Assembly: GCA_017794945.1 (NCBI GenBank)
Contig: CP051239.1
Span: forward strand, 868,001 to 932,000
Direction: 5' to 3'
DNA length: 64,000 nucleotides
Source: Alcanivorax sp.
GTDB lineage: Bacteria; Pseudomonadota; Gammaproteobacteria; Pseudomonadales; Alcanivoracaceae
Every line of letters starts with the position of its first letter. Position 1 is the stretch's first letter. This document shows, one piece after another, positions 52,746 through 62,145 of this stretch. The notes below the pieces were generated by a model, which had not been told where the DNA came from, made no database searches, and worked only from the letters and a program-made list of their open reading frames with translations. Both the position numbers and the translations under genes were made by a program.

Positions 52746-53669
52746 ATGGCCACGCTTTTCGTTGAAAATCTGACCGTTGTGGACTTTTCCTACCTGCACG
52801 CCAAGCGCGGCATGGTGGGGGAATCCTGGATCGTGGACCTGGAGCTGTCCGGCGATCTGGACGCCCAGGGCATGGTGTTTGATTTCGGTCACATCAAGAA
52901 AGCCCTGAAGCGCGCCGTGGACGAACGGGTCGACCATCGCCTGCTGCTGCCCGTGGAAAGCGATCTGCTCGGCCTGCACCGCCGCGACGGCGGGCGCCAC
53001 GACGACCACATCAGCCTGGAATGGCGCTATCTCGCCGGTGAGATCCGCATGGTGGCCCCCGCCGACAGTATTCTCGAGCTGCCCGGCACGGCGATCACCA
53101 AGGCCGGAGTGACCCTCTATCTGATGGATCTGATCCGCGATTCGGTGCCCGACAATGTTACCGAAGTGCGGGTGGTACTGCGCGAGCAGGATACCGGCAC
53201 GGCGCCGTTCTACCACTACTCCCACGGCCTCAAGAAACACGACGGCAACTGCCAACGCATCGCCCACGGCCACCGCTCCGGCATTGAGATCTTCGAGAAC
53301 GGGCGCCGCAGCCGCTACTGGGAAAAGCTCTGGGCGGACCGCTGGGAGGACATCTACATCGGCACCCGCTCGGACCTGGAAGGCACCTACTACGTGGAAG
53401 ACGTGCCCCACCACCGCTTCCGCTACGACGCGCAGCAGGGTCACTTCGAGCTGGTGATTCCCGAAGACCACTGCTACCTGGTGGACAGCGACTCCACGGT
53501 GGAAAACCTCGCCGAACACATCGCCGAGGAGCTGGCCCGCGAAGCCCCCGGCAAGCGCTTCCGCGTGCGCGCCTTCGAAGGCGTCGGCAAGGGCGCCATC
53601 GCCGAAGCCGGCGAAGACAACCCCGGCCGCGCCAAAGCGGGCTGGCTGCAGGGCTCCTCAGTGCTGTAA
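52746..53669 (+). CDS. Double-domain 6-carboxytetrahydropterin synthase-like protein
   Basis: 307 residues with two PTPS-like halves. The N-terminal half has FSYLHAKRGMVGESWIVDLEL, MVFDFGHIKKALK and ERVDHRLLLP but lacks the HGH zinc motif. The C-terminal half has YHYSHGLKKHDGNCQRIAHGHRS with catalytic-type C169, H160, H174 and H176, and DHCYLVDSDSTVENLAEHI. So only one half appears metal-competent. Relatives act in queuosine or pterin metabolism. The TATAAT at 52702-52707 is its likely -10 element. The stop codon lies in a hairpin. Confidence 0.82.
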   Translation: MATLFVENLTVVDFSYLHAKRGMVGESWIVDLELSGDLDAQGMVFDFGHIKKALKRAVDERVDHRLLLPVESDLLGLHRRDGGRHDDHISLEWRYLAGEIRMVAPADSILELPGTAITKAGVTLYLMDLIRDSVPDNVTEVRVVLREQDTGTAPFYHYSHGLKKHDGNCQRIAHGHRSGIEIFENGRRSRYWEKLWADRWEDIYIGTRSDLEGTYYVEDVPHHRFRYDAQQGHFELVIPEDHCYLVDSDSTVENLAEHIAEELAREAPGKRFRVRAFEGVGKGAIAEAGEDNPGRAKAGWLQGSSVL

Positions 53670-53681
53670 AGACAGCACTGA
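53658..53681 (+). terminator. Perfect hairpin across the PTPS-like stop codon
   Basis: TCAGTGCTGT-AAAG-ACAGCACTGA is a 10-bp stem that contains the TAA stop. A further 3 bp pair after one mismatch. There is no T-tract, so it may limit mRNA decay rather than terminate. Confidence 0.55.
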
Positions 53682-53686
53682 AGAGC

Positions 53687-53854
53687 CAGTTAAGAGTTAA
53701 CAGTGAATAGTTAACAGCGAAACCCGGCGCTGCGATTCCGCAGCGCCCTATCTGCGTATCAGCAAGCGCCCCTGCCATAAGCGCGGCCACTCCCCGCCAG
53801 CCCGCACCACGCCCTCCCGCGCAACTATTAACTGTTAACTATCAACTATTAACT
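53687..53854. repeat. Imperfect inverted repeat of TTAACTATT-type units
   Basis: Arms at 53687-53719 and 53819-53854 are each built of short AGTTAACA/TAGTTAAC units and are imperfect reverse complements. They flank about 100 bp of GC-rich spacer in the gap between the PTPS-like gene and a LysR gene. They stand out as AT-rich in GC-rich DNA. Confidence 0.6.
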
Positions 53855-53861
53855 GCCTTCT

Positions 53862-54812
53862 TCATGGGTCTTCCGCGAGGATCTGCTCGGCTTCTTCCTG
53901 GATCAGGCGGCGCAGCCAGCGGTGCGCGGTGTTATGGTGCAGCAGGGGCGACCAGGCCATTTTCAGTTCGAACTCGGGGATCTCGAACGGCGGCGATTTG
54001 ATCACCAGCCGCGCGTTCTGCGCTTGCATGCGCGCCACCCGGCTGGGCAGGGTGGCGACCAGATCGTTGTTCATCGCCAGCAGGGCCGGCATTTGGTAGT
54101 GGCGGGTGAAAATGCTGATCTTGCGGGTGCGGCCGATACGCTGCAGGGCGTGGTCGATCCAGCCCAGACCACCGAGTTTTTCCGGGTTCATGCCGAAGCC
54201 CACGCCGAAACCGGTTTTCGACACCCAGATGTGCTGGGCGGAGAGGTAGCTGTTGAGGTCGAAGTGCCGGGCGATGGGGTTGTCCCGGTTGAGCAGGCAG
54301 GAAAACGAATCCCGCCACAGGGTCACCTGGTGGAACGAACCGGGGATCTCGTTGAACCGGTTCACCGCCATGTCCACCCGGCCCTGCTCCATGTCCGGAT
54401 AACTGACGTCGGAGGGGGTCAGAAAGTCCAGCACCACGTTGGGCGCCTCTTCACGCAATCGACGCACGATATGAGGTACTAAAGTACCTTCAGCGTAATC
54501 GCTGGTCATGATGCGGAACACCCGGCGGCTTTCCGCCGGCCGGAACACATCCTCGGGCGTGAACAGGGATTCCGCCTGACTGATCAGTTGACGGACCAGC
54601 GGCTGCAATTCCAGCGCCCGGTCGGTGGCGGTCATGCCTTCGCTGGTGCGGATCAGCAGCGGGTCGCCGAACATATGACGCAAGCGCTTGAGACAGTTGC
54701 TCATCGCCGGCTGGGTGATGCCCAACTGCTCGGCGGCGCGGGTCACGTTTTTCTCGCGCAGCAGCACGTCCAGATACTTGAGCAGGTTGAGATCGGCGCT
54801 GGCTATATTCAT
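53862..54812 (-). CDS. LysR-family transcriptional regulator
   Basis: 316 residues. Winged helix NLLKYLDVLLREKNVTRAAEQLGITQPAMSNCLKRLRHMF, then effector domain from about 90 (RIMTSDYAEGTLVPHIVRRLREEAPN). The MLxLD-type linker and DFLTPSD are typical of the NodD/LeuO-like group in pseudomonads. It is monocistronic with a 158-bp divergent region to the AmrZ-like gene. No target can be assigned. Confidence 0.88.
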   Translation of the reverse strand: MNIASADLNLLKYLDVLLREKNVTRAAEQLGITQPAMSNCLKRLRHMFGDPLLIRTSEGMTATDRALELQPLVRQLISQAESLFTPEDVFRPAESRRVFRIMTSDYAEGTLVPHIVRRLREEAPNVVLDFLTPSDVSYPDMEQGRVDMAVNRFNEIPGSFHQVTLWRDSFSCLLNRDNPIARHFDLNSYLSAQHIWVSKTGFGVGFGMNPEKLGGLGWIDHALQRIGRTRKISIFTRHYQMPALLAMNNDLVATLPSRVARMQAQNARLVIKSPPFEIPEFELKMAWSPLLHHNTAHRWLRRLIQEEAEQILAEDP

Positions 54813-54970
54813 GGCGTGAATGCCCGGAGCGGATTATAAAAAGGAAGGATATACCAAACCAAGGCAAGATGTTAACCGTGTCGCTTTCTGGGCCTCCCCT
54901 GGGACAGACGTATCGATTTAAAGCAAAAAAATGCGTATCGTGATGTTTTTCCCAGGGTGTAGTACGCACT

Positions 54971-55261
54971 ATGAAACAGGCGGAACGTACCCGGTCCGAG
55001 AAGTTCGTGGTTCGCTTTCCTCTCGGTATGCGGGACTGGGTCGCCCGGGCGGCCGGCGTGAGTCACCGCAGCATGAACGCGGAAATCGTCGCGAGGCTCA
55101 GGCACAGCATGGACAACTGGCCCGATCAGCTGCCCGGCGACGAGCCCGCGGTGCCGGCGGGGGACGAAGAGCGTTTTCTGCTGGACCACTTCCGCCGCCT
55201 GCCCGCCGCCAAGCGACGCGCGCTGATCGCGCTGCTGGACGGTAACCGGCCGACTGCCTGA
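54971..55261 (+). CDS. AmrZ-like ribbon-helix-helix (Arc family) regulator
   Basis: 96 residues. KFVVRFPLGMRDWVARAAG followed by HRSMNAEIVARLRHSM is the ribbon-helix-helix fold, with K11, V13 and R15 in the positions of AmrZ's DNA-contact residues K18, V20 and R22. The C-terminal LLDHFRRLPAAKRRALIALL also resembles AmrZ. AmrZ in Pseudomonas controls alginate, motility and c-di-GMP enzymes. The next gene downstream, 150 bp away on the same strand, is a diguanylate cyclase. Orthology is inferred from remembered sequence. Confidence 0.78.
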   Translation: MKQAERTRSEKFVVRFPLGMRDWVARAAGVSHRSMNAEIVARLRHSMDNWPDQLPGDEPAVPAGDEERFLLDHFRRLPAAKRRALIALLDGNRPTA

Positions 55262-55411
55262 AAACTGACCATAGCGACGGCGCTTTCGGCGCCCGATGGT
55301 TTAGAGCGTCAAGTGCCATTACTCTAAACTTATTATGCGATGACCCGATGGTTGCGATGTCGACCGGCAGGTGAGTTGATCACGCCGGCGGTATCAGGGG
55401 GATAAAAGCAG

Positions 55412-56635
55412 TTGAAAAACGAACCTCAACGGACGAGCACCTTACCCAACGGCAACGACATAAGGCTGCCCTGGCACCTGCGTTTGCCCGCCCCGCTGGA
55501 GCGCGATTTCGCGGACTATTTCCGTGGCAGCGTGGCCAGCGTGACGCCCTGGGCGGCGGCCAGCCTGGTGGCGCTGCTGATTCTCGCGCTGATCGTCGAA
55601 TACACCATTTCCCCGGAAGCCGCCGCGGTGACCTGGCGCCCGCGATTGTTGTGCGTGATGCTGATCGTGGCCACCGCCCTGATCGCGCGGCGGGCGGACT
55701 GGCGCCGCTGGCTGCATGTGTCCAGTCTCGCCGTGGCGTTCGCGGTGGCGCTGACCGGCAACTGGATGGGCCTTAATGTGGACCACGCCATGGCGTTCGG
55801 GCTGTTTCTGCAAACCCCGCTGGCGATCCTGATGGCCTGTGTGGTATTGCGCGTGCCCTTCCATCTCGCCGCCGCCAGCAGCCTGGTGATGCTCGGCATT
55901 CTGGTTCTGACGCTGTTCGGCAGCGAACGCGTGGATCGGGACCTGTCGCTGGTGTTGCTGCTGCTGTCGGTGGCCAGCGCCAGCATGAGTCTGTTCGGCC
56001 AGTACATCTACGAGCGTTTGCTGCGCCAACACTTCCTGTCGGAGAACGTACTCTTCCAGCACCGCGACGAGCTGCACTCCGCCAACCGCATCCTTGAAAA
56101 CCAGGCCACCGTGGACGGGCTCACCGGCTGCCTCAACCGCCGCGGCATGGAAAACCGGCTCGACGAGGTACTGCACGGTTTCGGCCGTGGCGGTGTGTCA
56201 GAGCGCATCACCCTGGTGTTGTTCGATATCGATTTCTTCAAACAGTACAACGACACCTACGGGCACCTGGCCGGCGACGACTGCCTGAAAACCGTGGCCT
56301 CGATTCCCCGCTCCATGGCCCAGAACAGCAAGGATTTCGTGGCCCGCTACGGCGGCGAGGAGTTCGTGGTGGTGCTGGTGGATACCAGCCTCAAGGACGC
56401 CCTGGTGTTCGCGGAACGCATGCGCACCCGCATCGAACAACTGGGCCTGCCGCACACCGGTTCCCGGATCAGCCAGGTGGTGACCATCAGCGTCGGCGTC
56501 GCCAGCGCCGGCAACTGCGACAACGACGCCACCAATCTGATCAAGTGCGCCGACGAAGCGCTTTATCAGGCCAAGGGCGCGGGCCGCAACCGGGTGGCCT
56601 ACATGAGCGACCAGGGCCGCGTGGTCACCCTCTGA
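55412..56635 (+). CDS. Membrane diguanylate cyclase (GGDEF)
   Basis: 407 residues. About six membrane helices occupy residues 40-215, then a short coiled coil (FQHRDELHSANRILENQ), and a GGDEF domain starts VDGLTGCLNRRGMENRL. The active site is GGEEF at 314-318. The primary inhibitory I-site RxxD is replaced by NSKD, so product inhibition there is probably lost. It makes c-di-GMP from GTP. The start is TTG at 55412, preceded by AGGGGG. It is convergent with the HD-GYP gene, 15 bp apart. Confidence 0.92.
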   Translation: MKNEPQRTSTLPNGNDIRLPWHLRLPAPLERDFADYFRGSVASVTPWAAASLVALLILALIVEYTISPEAAAVTWRPRLLCVMLIVATALIARRADWRRWLHVSSLAVAFAVALTGNWMGLNVDHAMAFGLFLQTPLAILMACVVLRVPFHLAAASSLVMLGILVLTLFGSERVDRDLSLVLLLLSVASASMSLFGQYIYERLLRQHFLSENVLFQHRDELHSANRILENQATVDGLTGCLNRRGMENRLDEVLHGFGRGGVSERITLVLFDIDFFKQYNDTYGHLAGDDCLKTVASIPRSMAQNSKDFVARYGGEEFVVVLVDTSLKDALVFAERMRTRIEQLGLPHTGSRISQVVTISVGVASAGNCDNDATNLIKCADEALYQAKGAGRNRVAYMSDQGRVVTL

Positions 56636-56650
56636 CGGCAAGGCGCCGGC

Positions 56651-58225
56651 CTAGTAATAGGGCGAGGGGTCGTCCACGTCCAGTTGCTCCGGATCCAGGG
56701 CGGTGCGCGCGTAATCGCGCCACACGCCGGCGTCCAGAAACAAGCGGTACAGGTCCGGGTCCAGGTGCTGGTTGTCGCGCATGCGCTGCATGATGCCGAG
56801 CGCCTCGGACAGTTTGAGCGGCTCCTTGTAGGGCCGCTCGCGGGAGGTCAGCGCCTCGAACACATCGGCGATCGCCATGATCCGCGCCGGCACCGACATC
56901 TGCTCGCGGGTCAGCCCGCGCGGGAAGCCGCGCCCGTCCATGCGCTCATGGTGGCCGCCGGCGTATTCCGGCACCCGGCGCAGCTTGCGCGGGAACGGCA
57001 GGGATTCGAGCATTTCCAGGGTAATGTCCATGTGCCCGTTGATGATGCGCCGTTCTTCTTCGGTGAGGGTGCCGCGCGGAATGCAGAGGTTGTTGACCTC
57101 GTCCTCGGACAACAGCGGCCGGCGCTGGCCGTGGGCGTCGATCCACACGGTTTCGGCGATACGCCGCACTCTCGCCTGGTCCTCCGGGGCCATGGATTCG
57201 CCGCCTTTATTGATACGCTCAAGAAAGGTGAGGTCGTCGCTGAGGGTCTGCACCGCCTCTTCCATGCGCTCGCGGAATTCCGGCTCGCGGGCCGGCTCGG
57301 TGAGCGCGTCCCTTTCGTAGCGGCGTTCCGCTTCACTGCGCAGCACCGCGAAGCGGGCCGCCACCATTTCGATGCGGTCGTGCAGGCTGTGCAGCTTGGT
57401 GGATTTATCCAGCACCGAATCCGGCGTCGCCAGTTTGCCGCAGTCGTGCAGCCAGGCGGCCACGCTCAACTCGTACCAGCCGTCTTCGTCGAGTTCGAAG
57501 TCGGCGAAGCGGGTCTGGTCGTCACAGGCGGCGCGCGCCAGCAGCTCGGTAAGCAGGGGCACGCGCTCGCAGTGCGCGCTGGTGTGCGAACTCTTGGCGT
57601 CGATGGCGCGGGCGATCACCTTGACGAAGGCGTCGAGCAGATCCTTGAGCTCCTGAACCAGCAGCAGGTTGTTAAGGGCGATGCCGGCGTAGCCGGCCAG
57701 CGCTTCGAGCAACGCCAGCGCCGGGGCGGGGACGGCGTCGCCGTGCGGCACCCCGTCCGGATGGGGGTTCACCAGTTGCAGCACGCCCACCACCACCCCT
57801 TCGTGGTTGCGCATCGGCACCAGCAGCAGGGAATCCACCTGCCGCACCAGCAGCGGCACCAGCAGCGCCAGGTCCTGCGCGTGGAAGCGGTCCGCGCCGG
57901 TGAGATGCAGCGGCTGCCCGGAGCGTGCCACGCGCACCGCGGGCCGGTGGGCGTGCTCGTCGTCGAGGGGCAGGCGGGGGCCTTCCAGGGCGCACACCGG
58001 CGCGCCGTCCGGACCGTTGCTGCAGTGCCGGGCGCAGTCCAGCCATTCGGCGTCGCCCTCTTCACGGTACAGCCAGAGCACGCCGGCTTCGGCGCCGGCC
58101 AGCACCTGTGCCTCTCCGAGCACGGCCTCGATCAGGGGCGCCAGGTCACGCTGCTCATTGATCTGCCGGGCCACCCGTAACAGAGGCGGAAGATGGGGGT
58201 CCGGCACCCGCTGCAACTTGTTCAT
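56651..58225 (-). CDS. GAF/HD-GYP-type c-di-GMP phosphodiesterase-like protein
   Basis: 524 residues. An N-terminal GAF-like domain (about 20-185, VLAGAEAGVLWLYREEG) is followed by an HD-GYP domain with HCERV, LHDCGKL (H260, D261) and HHERMDGRGFP at 425-435, i.e. GFP in place of GYP. Most HD-GYP metal ligands are retained, so it may hydrolyse c-di-GMP, but the Tyr-to-Phe change makes activity uncertain. The ATG at 58225 follows CAGGAAAACCGA. It is convergent with the diguanylate cyclase. Confidence 0.87.
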   Translation of the reverse strand: MNKLQRVPDPHLPPLLRVARQINEQRDLAPLIEAVLGEAQVLAGAEAGVLWLYREEGDAEWLDCARHCSNGPDGAPVCALEGPRLPLDDEHAHRPAVRVARSGQPLHLTGADRFHAQDLALLVPLLVRQVDSLLLVPMRNHEGVVVGVLQLVNPHPDGVPHGDAVPAPALALLEALAGYAGIALNNLLLVQELKDLLDAFVKVIARAIDAKSSHTSAHCERVPLLTELLARAACDDQTRFADFELDEDGWYELSVAAWLHDCGKLATPDSVLDKSTKLHSLHDRIEMVAARFAVLRSEAERRYERDALTEPAREPEFRERMEEAVQTLSDDLTFLERINKGGESMAPEDQARVRRIAETVWIDAHGQRRPLLSEDEVNNLCIPRGTLTEEERRIINGHMDITLEMLESLPFPRKLRRVPEYAGGHHERMDGRGFPRGLTREQMSVPARIMAIADVFEALTSRERPYKEPLKLSEALGIMQRMRDNQHLDPDLYRLFLDAGVWRDYARTALDPEQLDVDDPSPYY

Positions 58226-58383
58226 TCGGTTTTCCTGTCGGTCCGACGGGATAAGCATAGGCACAGGCTGTCGCCAGCGTAAAGGAACCTTGCTTGAACG
58301 TGAGAAGGCGATTGCCTACCATTCCCCGGTTCTGATGGGGATTTTTCCCCCAGCCAACCCATTACTCGGATTCCGTGTCACCC

Positions 58384-60300
58384 ATGAGCGTGAGCTATCG
58401 ACTGCCCGACGGGGCAACTATGGAGTTTGATCAGCCGGCCTCCGCCCTGGAGATCGCCGGACGGATCAGCAAGAAACTCGCCAAACAGGCCCTGGCGGCG
58501 AAAGCCGACGGTCGTCTCACGGACGTGTACCTGCCGCTCACCGACGGCAGCGAAGTGGAGATCATCACCCGAGAGCACGAAGACGCTCTGGAACTGATTC
58601 GCCACGACGCCGCCCATGTGATGGCCGAAGCGGTGCAGGAACTGTTCCCCGACACCCAGGTGACCATCGGTCCGACCATCGAGAACGGCTTTTATTACGA
58701 CTTCTACCGGGAAGCGCCCTTTACCCCGGACGACCTGGGTGCGATCGAAAAGCGCATGCAGGAAATCGTACGCCGCAACGAGGACATCCGCCGTGAAGTC
58801 TGGGACCGCGACGAAGCGGTCGCCTTCTTCCTCAAGCAGGGCGAGGACTTCAAGGCCGAGATCATCCGCGACCTGCCCGCCGACCAGGAAGTGTCCCTGT
58901 ACCGCCAGGGCGATTTCATCGACCTGTGCCGGGGCCCGCACCTGCCCGCCACCAGCAAGCTCGGCGACGGCTTCAAACTGATGAAGGTGGCCGGCGCCTA
59001 CTGGCGCGGCAACGCCGACAACGCCCAGCTGCAGCGCATCTACGGCACCGCCTGGCGCGACAAGAAGGAACTCAACGCCTACCTCAAGCAGCTCGAGGAG
59101 GCGGAGAAGCGCGACCACCGCAAACTGGCGCGGGAAATGGGCCTGTTCCATATCCAGCAGGAAGCGGTGGGCAGCATGTTCTGGCACCCCAAGGGCTGGC
59201 GTCTGCGCAAGAACCTGGAAAACTACATCCGCGACAAGATGGTCAAGTACGGCTACGAAGAGGTGGCCACGCCGCAGCTGATGGACCGCATCCTGTGGGA
59301 AAAATCCGGGCACTGGGATAAGTACGGCGACGACATGTTCACCGTCTGCACCCACGACGACCGGGAGATGGCGATCAAGCCGATGAACTGCCCCGGCCAC
59401 GTGCAGATCTTCAACCAGGGCATCAAGAGCTACCGCGACCTGCCGATCCGCATGGGCGAGTTCACCGCGCTGTTCCGCAACGAAGCCCACGGCGCGCTGC
59501 ACGGCCTGATGCGCGCCCGCTCGTTCAGCCAGGACGACGCCCATATTTTCTGCACCGAAGAGCAGATCAATCCGGAAACCGCCGGCTTTATCGAGATGCT
59601 GCGCGAGGTGTACAAGGACTTCGGCTTCGAGGAGTTCCGCATCAAGTTCTCCGACCGGCCGGAGAAGCGTGCCGGCTCCGACGCGACCTGGGACAAGGCC
59701 GAAGCGGCGCTGCGCGGCGCGGTGGAATCCCTGGGCCTGGAATGCGAGCTGAACCCGGGCGAGGGTGCCTTCTACGGCCCCAAACTGGAGTTCGTGCTGC
59801 GCGACGCCATCGGCCGGGACTGGCAGTGCGGCACCCTACAGGTGGATTTCGTGCTGCCCGAGCGGCTGGACGCGGAATACGTGGCCGAGGACGGCTCCCG
59901 CCAGCGGCCGGTGATGCTGCACCGGGCGGTGCTCGGTTCGCTGGAACGCTTCCTGGGCATCCTGATCGAGTCCACCGCCGGCCATCTGCCGCTGTGGATG
60001 TCGCCCAGCCCGGTGGTGGTGGCGACCATCACCAACGCGGTGGACGACTACGCCGCCGAGGCGGTGGCGCTGCTCAAGGCCAAGGGCATTCCGGCGGAGC
60101 TGGATACCCGCAACGAAAAAATCGGTTTCAAGGTGCGCGAGCACTCCAAGGCCAAGACCGCCCGCATCTGGGTGGTGGGCGAAAAGGAAGCGGAAGAACG
60201 CAAGGTGGCGATCCGCAGCCTGGGCTCCAAGGACACCCAGGAGCTGGGCCTTGAAGACGCCGTGGAGCAGTTGTTTCAGGAAACCCGCGCGCCGATCTGA
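58384..60300 (+). CDS. thrS: Threonyl-tRNA synthetase
   Basis: 638 residues with the full class II layout: an N-terminal TGS domain (MSVSYRLPDGATMEFDQPAS), an editing domain (LIRHDAAHVMAEAVQELF with HxxxH), the catalytic core (MNCPGHVQIFNQGIKSYRDLP, RSFSQDDAHIFCTEEQ, NPGEGAFYGPKLEFVLRDAI) and an anticodon-binding C-terminus. Several core segments look like alphaproteobacterial rather than gammaproteobacterial ThrRS. infC-rpmI-rplT do not follow; hisI begins 9 bp downstream. The ATG at 58384 is preferred over a GTG at 58375. Confidence 0.95.
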   Translation: MSVSYRLPDGATMEFDQPASALEIAGRISKKLAKQALAAKADGRLTDVYLPLTDGSEVEIITREHEDALELIRHDAAHVMAEAVQELFPDTQVTIGPTIENGFYYDFYREAPFTPDDLGAIEKRMQEIVRRNEDIRREVWDRDEAVAFFLKQGEDFKAEIIRDLPADQEVSLYRQGDFIDLCRGPHLPATSKLGDGFKLMKVAGAYWRGNADNAQLQRIYGTAWRDKKELNAYLKQLEEAEKRDHRKLAREMGLFHIQQEAVGSMFWHPKGWRLRKNLENYIRDKMVKYGYEEVATPQLMDRILWEKSGHWDKYGDDMFTVCTHDDREMAIKPMNCPGHVQIFNQGIKSYRDLPIRMGEFTALFRNEAHGALHGLMRARSFSQDDAHIFCTEEQINPETAGFIEMLREVYKDFGFEEFRIKFSDRPEKRAGSDATWDKAEAALRGAVESLGLECELNPGEGAFYGPKLEFVLRDAIGRDWQCGTLQVDFVLPERLDAEYVAEDGSRQRPVMLHRAVLGSLERFLGILIESTAGHLPLWMSPSPVVVATITNAVDDYAAEAVALLKAKGIPAELDTRNEKIGFKVREHSKAKTARIWVVGEKEAEERKVAIRSLGSKDTQELGLEDAVEQLFQETRAPI

Positions 60301-60309
60301 GGGACGCCC

Positions 60310-60738
60310 ATGTTCAAGGACAACGAACAACAACCGGAAGGCTTCAGCGTCCCGCTCAGCGAGGCGCTGGACAACCTGGCGTTCAACGACGCCGGCCTGG
60401 TGCCGGTGATCGCGCAGCAGCACGACACCGGCGAGGTGTTGATGTTCGCCTGGATGAACCGGACGGCGATCGAGGAGACCCTGGCCACCGGGCAGGTGTG
60501 CTACTACTCCCGCTCGCGCAAGACGTTGTGGCGCAAGGGGGAATCCTCCGGCCAGACGCAGACCCTTAAGGCACTGCGGGTGGACTGCGACGGCGACGTG
60601 CTGCTGGCCAGCGTCGAGCAGACCGGCGCGGCCTGCCACACCGGGCGGCGTGATTGCTTCTTCTGGAAACTGGACAACGACACCGCGCGCATCGATAAGT
60701 CACCGCTTGTCGATCCCAAGGACCTTTATGACCACTGA
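60310..60738 (+). CDS. hisI: Phosphoribosyl-AMP cyclohydrolase
   Basis: 142 residues. Third step of histidine synthesis. VPVIAQQHDTGEVLMFAWMN, YYSRSRKTLWRKGESSGQTQ, and the metal-binding DCDGDVLL with ACHTGRRDCFFW are complete. No hisE domain is fused. It is sandwiched between thrS and cysS in one apparent operon, unlike the usual his-operon location. Confidence 0.94.
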   Translation: MFKDNEQQPEGFSVPLSEALDNLAFNDAGLVPVIAQQHDTGEVLMFAWMNRTAIEETLATGQVCYYSRSRKTLWRKGESSGQTQTLKALRVDCDGDVLLASVEQTGAACHTGRRDCFFWKLDNDTARIDKSPLVDPKDLYDH

Positions 60739-60747
60739 CGGACCAGC

Positions 60748-62130
60748 ATGCTGACACTGCATAACACCCTCACCGGCCACAAAGACGCGTTCCAGCCGCT
60801 CGACCCGCAACGGGTGACCCTCTATGTGTGCGGCCCGACGGTCTATAACTACGTGCACATCGGCAACGCGCGGCCGGTGGTGGTGTTCGACGTGCTCTAC
60901 CGGCTGCTGTCCCGGCTGTATCCGAAGGTGGTCTACGCCCGCAACATCACCGACATCGACGACAAGATCATCACCGCCTGCGCGGAAACCGGCGAGCCGA
61001 TGACCGCGCTCACCGAGCGCTTCACCGACGCCTTCCGCGAGGACATGGCGGCGCTCAATACCCTGCAGCCGGACATCGTGCCCAAGGCCACCGATCATAT
61101 CGGCGAGATGACCGCCATGATCGAAACCCTGATCGCCAAGGGCCACGCCTATGAAGCGGACGGCCATGTGCTGTTCGCGGTGGAGTCGATGCCCGACTAC
61201 GGCAAGCTGTCCGGCCGCAATCTGGAAGACATGCGCGCCGGCGCCCGGGTGGAAGTGGCGGACTATAAGCGCCACCCCGGCGATTTCGTGCTGTGGAAAC
61301 CCAGCAGCGACGACCAGCCCGGCTGGGAATCGCCCTGGGGCCGCGGCCGGCCGGGTTGGCACATCGAGTGCTCGGCGATGATCCACAAGCACCTGGGCGA
61401 TGTGATCGATATTCACGGCGGCGGCCAGGATCTGATCTTCCCGCACCACGAGAACGAAATCGCCCAGGGCTGCTGCGCCCACGGCACCGAGTACGTGCGC
61501 TACTGGATGCACAACGGCTACATCAATATCGACGGCGAGAAGATGTCCAAATCCCTGGGCAACTTCCGTCTGGTGCGGGACCTGCTGGAGAAGTTTCCCG
61601 GCGAGGTGCTGCGCTTCGCGCTGCTGTCCAGCCACTACCGGTCGCCGCTCAACTTTTCCGCCGAACTGCTGGAGCAGGCGGAAAGCAGCCTGGATTCGCT
61701 CTATTACGCCCTGCTCGGCCGGGGTGAAACCGTGCACGCCGACCCGGACTACCGGCTGCCCGAGGACCACCCGGTGCTCACCGCGCTGCTCGACGACCTG
61801 AATACCTCCGAGGCGATCAGCGCCCTGCACGCCATCGCGGCGCGCCTCAACAAGGCGGCGCTGGAAGAAAAACCGGCGCTCAAAGCGGAGCTGCAGGCCG
61901 CCGCGCACCTGCTCGGCCTGCTCGAGGCCGACCCCAGCGCCTGGTTCCAGGACAAGAAAGCCGGCGACGACGGCCTCGACAACGCCACCATCGACGGTCT
62001 GGTGGCGGAACGCACCCAGGCCAAGAAAGACAAGAACTTCGCCCGCGCGGACGAGATCCGCGACCAGCTCAAGGACGCCGGCATCCAGCTCGAGGACACC
62101 CGCGAAGGCACCCGCTGGACGCGCGGCTGA
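60748..62130 (+). CDS. cysS: Cysteinyl-tRNA synthetase
   Basis: 460 residues. [18 protein letters not shown] contains the HIGH motif; KMSKSLGNF is the KMSKS motif. The zinc ligands (the Cys of YVCGPT, and [11 protein letters not shown] with later His and Glu) are present. The C-terminal helical anticodon-binding region is normal. It begins 9 bp after hisI; a proximal tRNA synthetase operon thrS-hisI-cysS is therefore likely. Confidence 0.96.
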   Translation: MLTLHNTLTGHKDAFQPLDPQRVTLYVCGPTVYNYVHIGNARPVVVFDVLYRLLSRLYPKVVYARNITDIDDKIITACAETGEPMTALTERFTDAFREDMAALNTLQPDIVPKATDHIGEMTAMIETLIAKGHAYEADGHVLFAVESMPDYGKLSGRNLEDMRAGARVEVADYKRHPGDFVLWKPSSDDQPGWESPWGRGRPGWHIECSAMIHKHLGDVIDIHGGGQDLIFPHHENEIAQGCCAHGTEYVRYWMHNGYINIDGEKMSKSLGNFRLVRDLLEKFPGEVLRFALLSSHYRSPLNFSAELLEQAESSLDSLYYALLGRGETVHADPDYRLPEDHPVLTALLDDLNTSEAISALHAIAARLNKAALEEKPALKAELQAAAHLLGLLEADPSAWFQDKKAGDDGLDNATIDGLVAERTQAKKDKNFARADEIRDQLKDAGIQLEDTREGTRWTRG

Positions 62131-62145
62131 GCGGACGGCGCGGCC

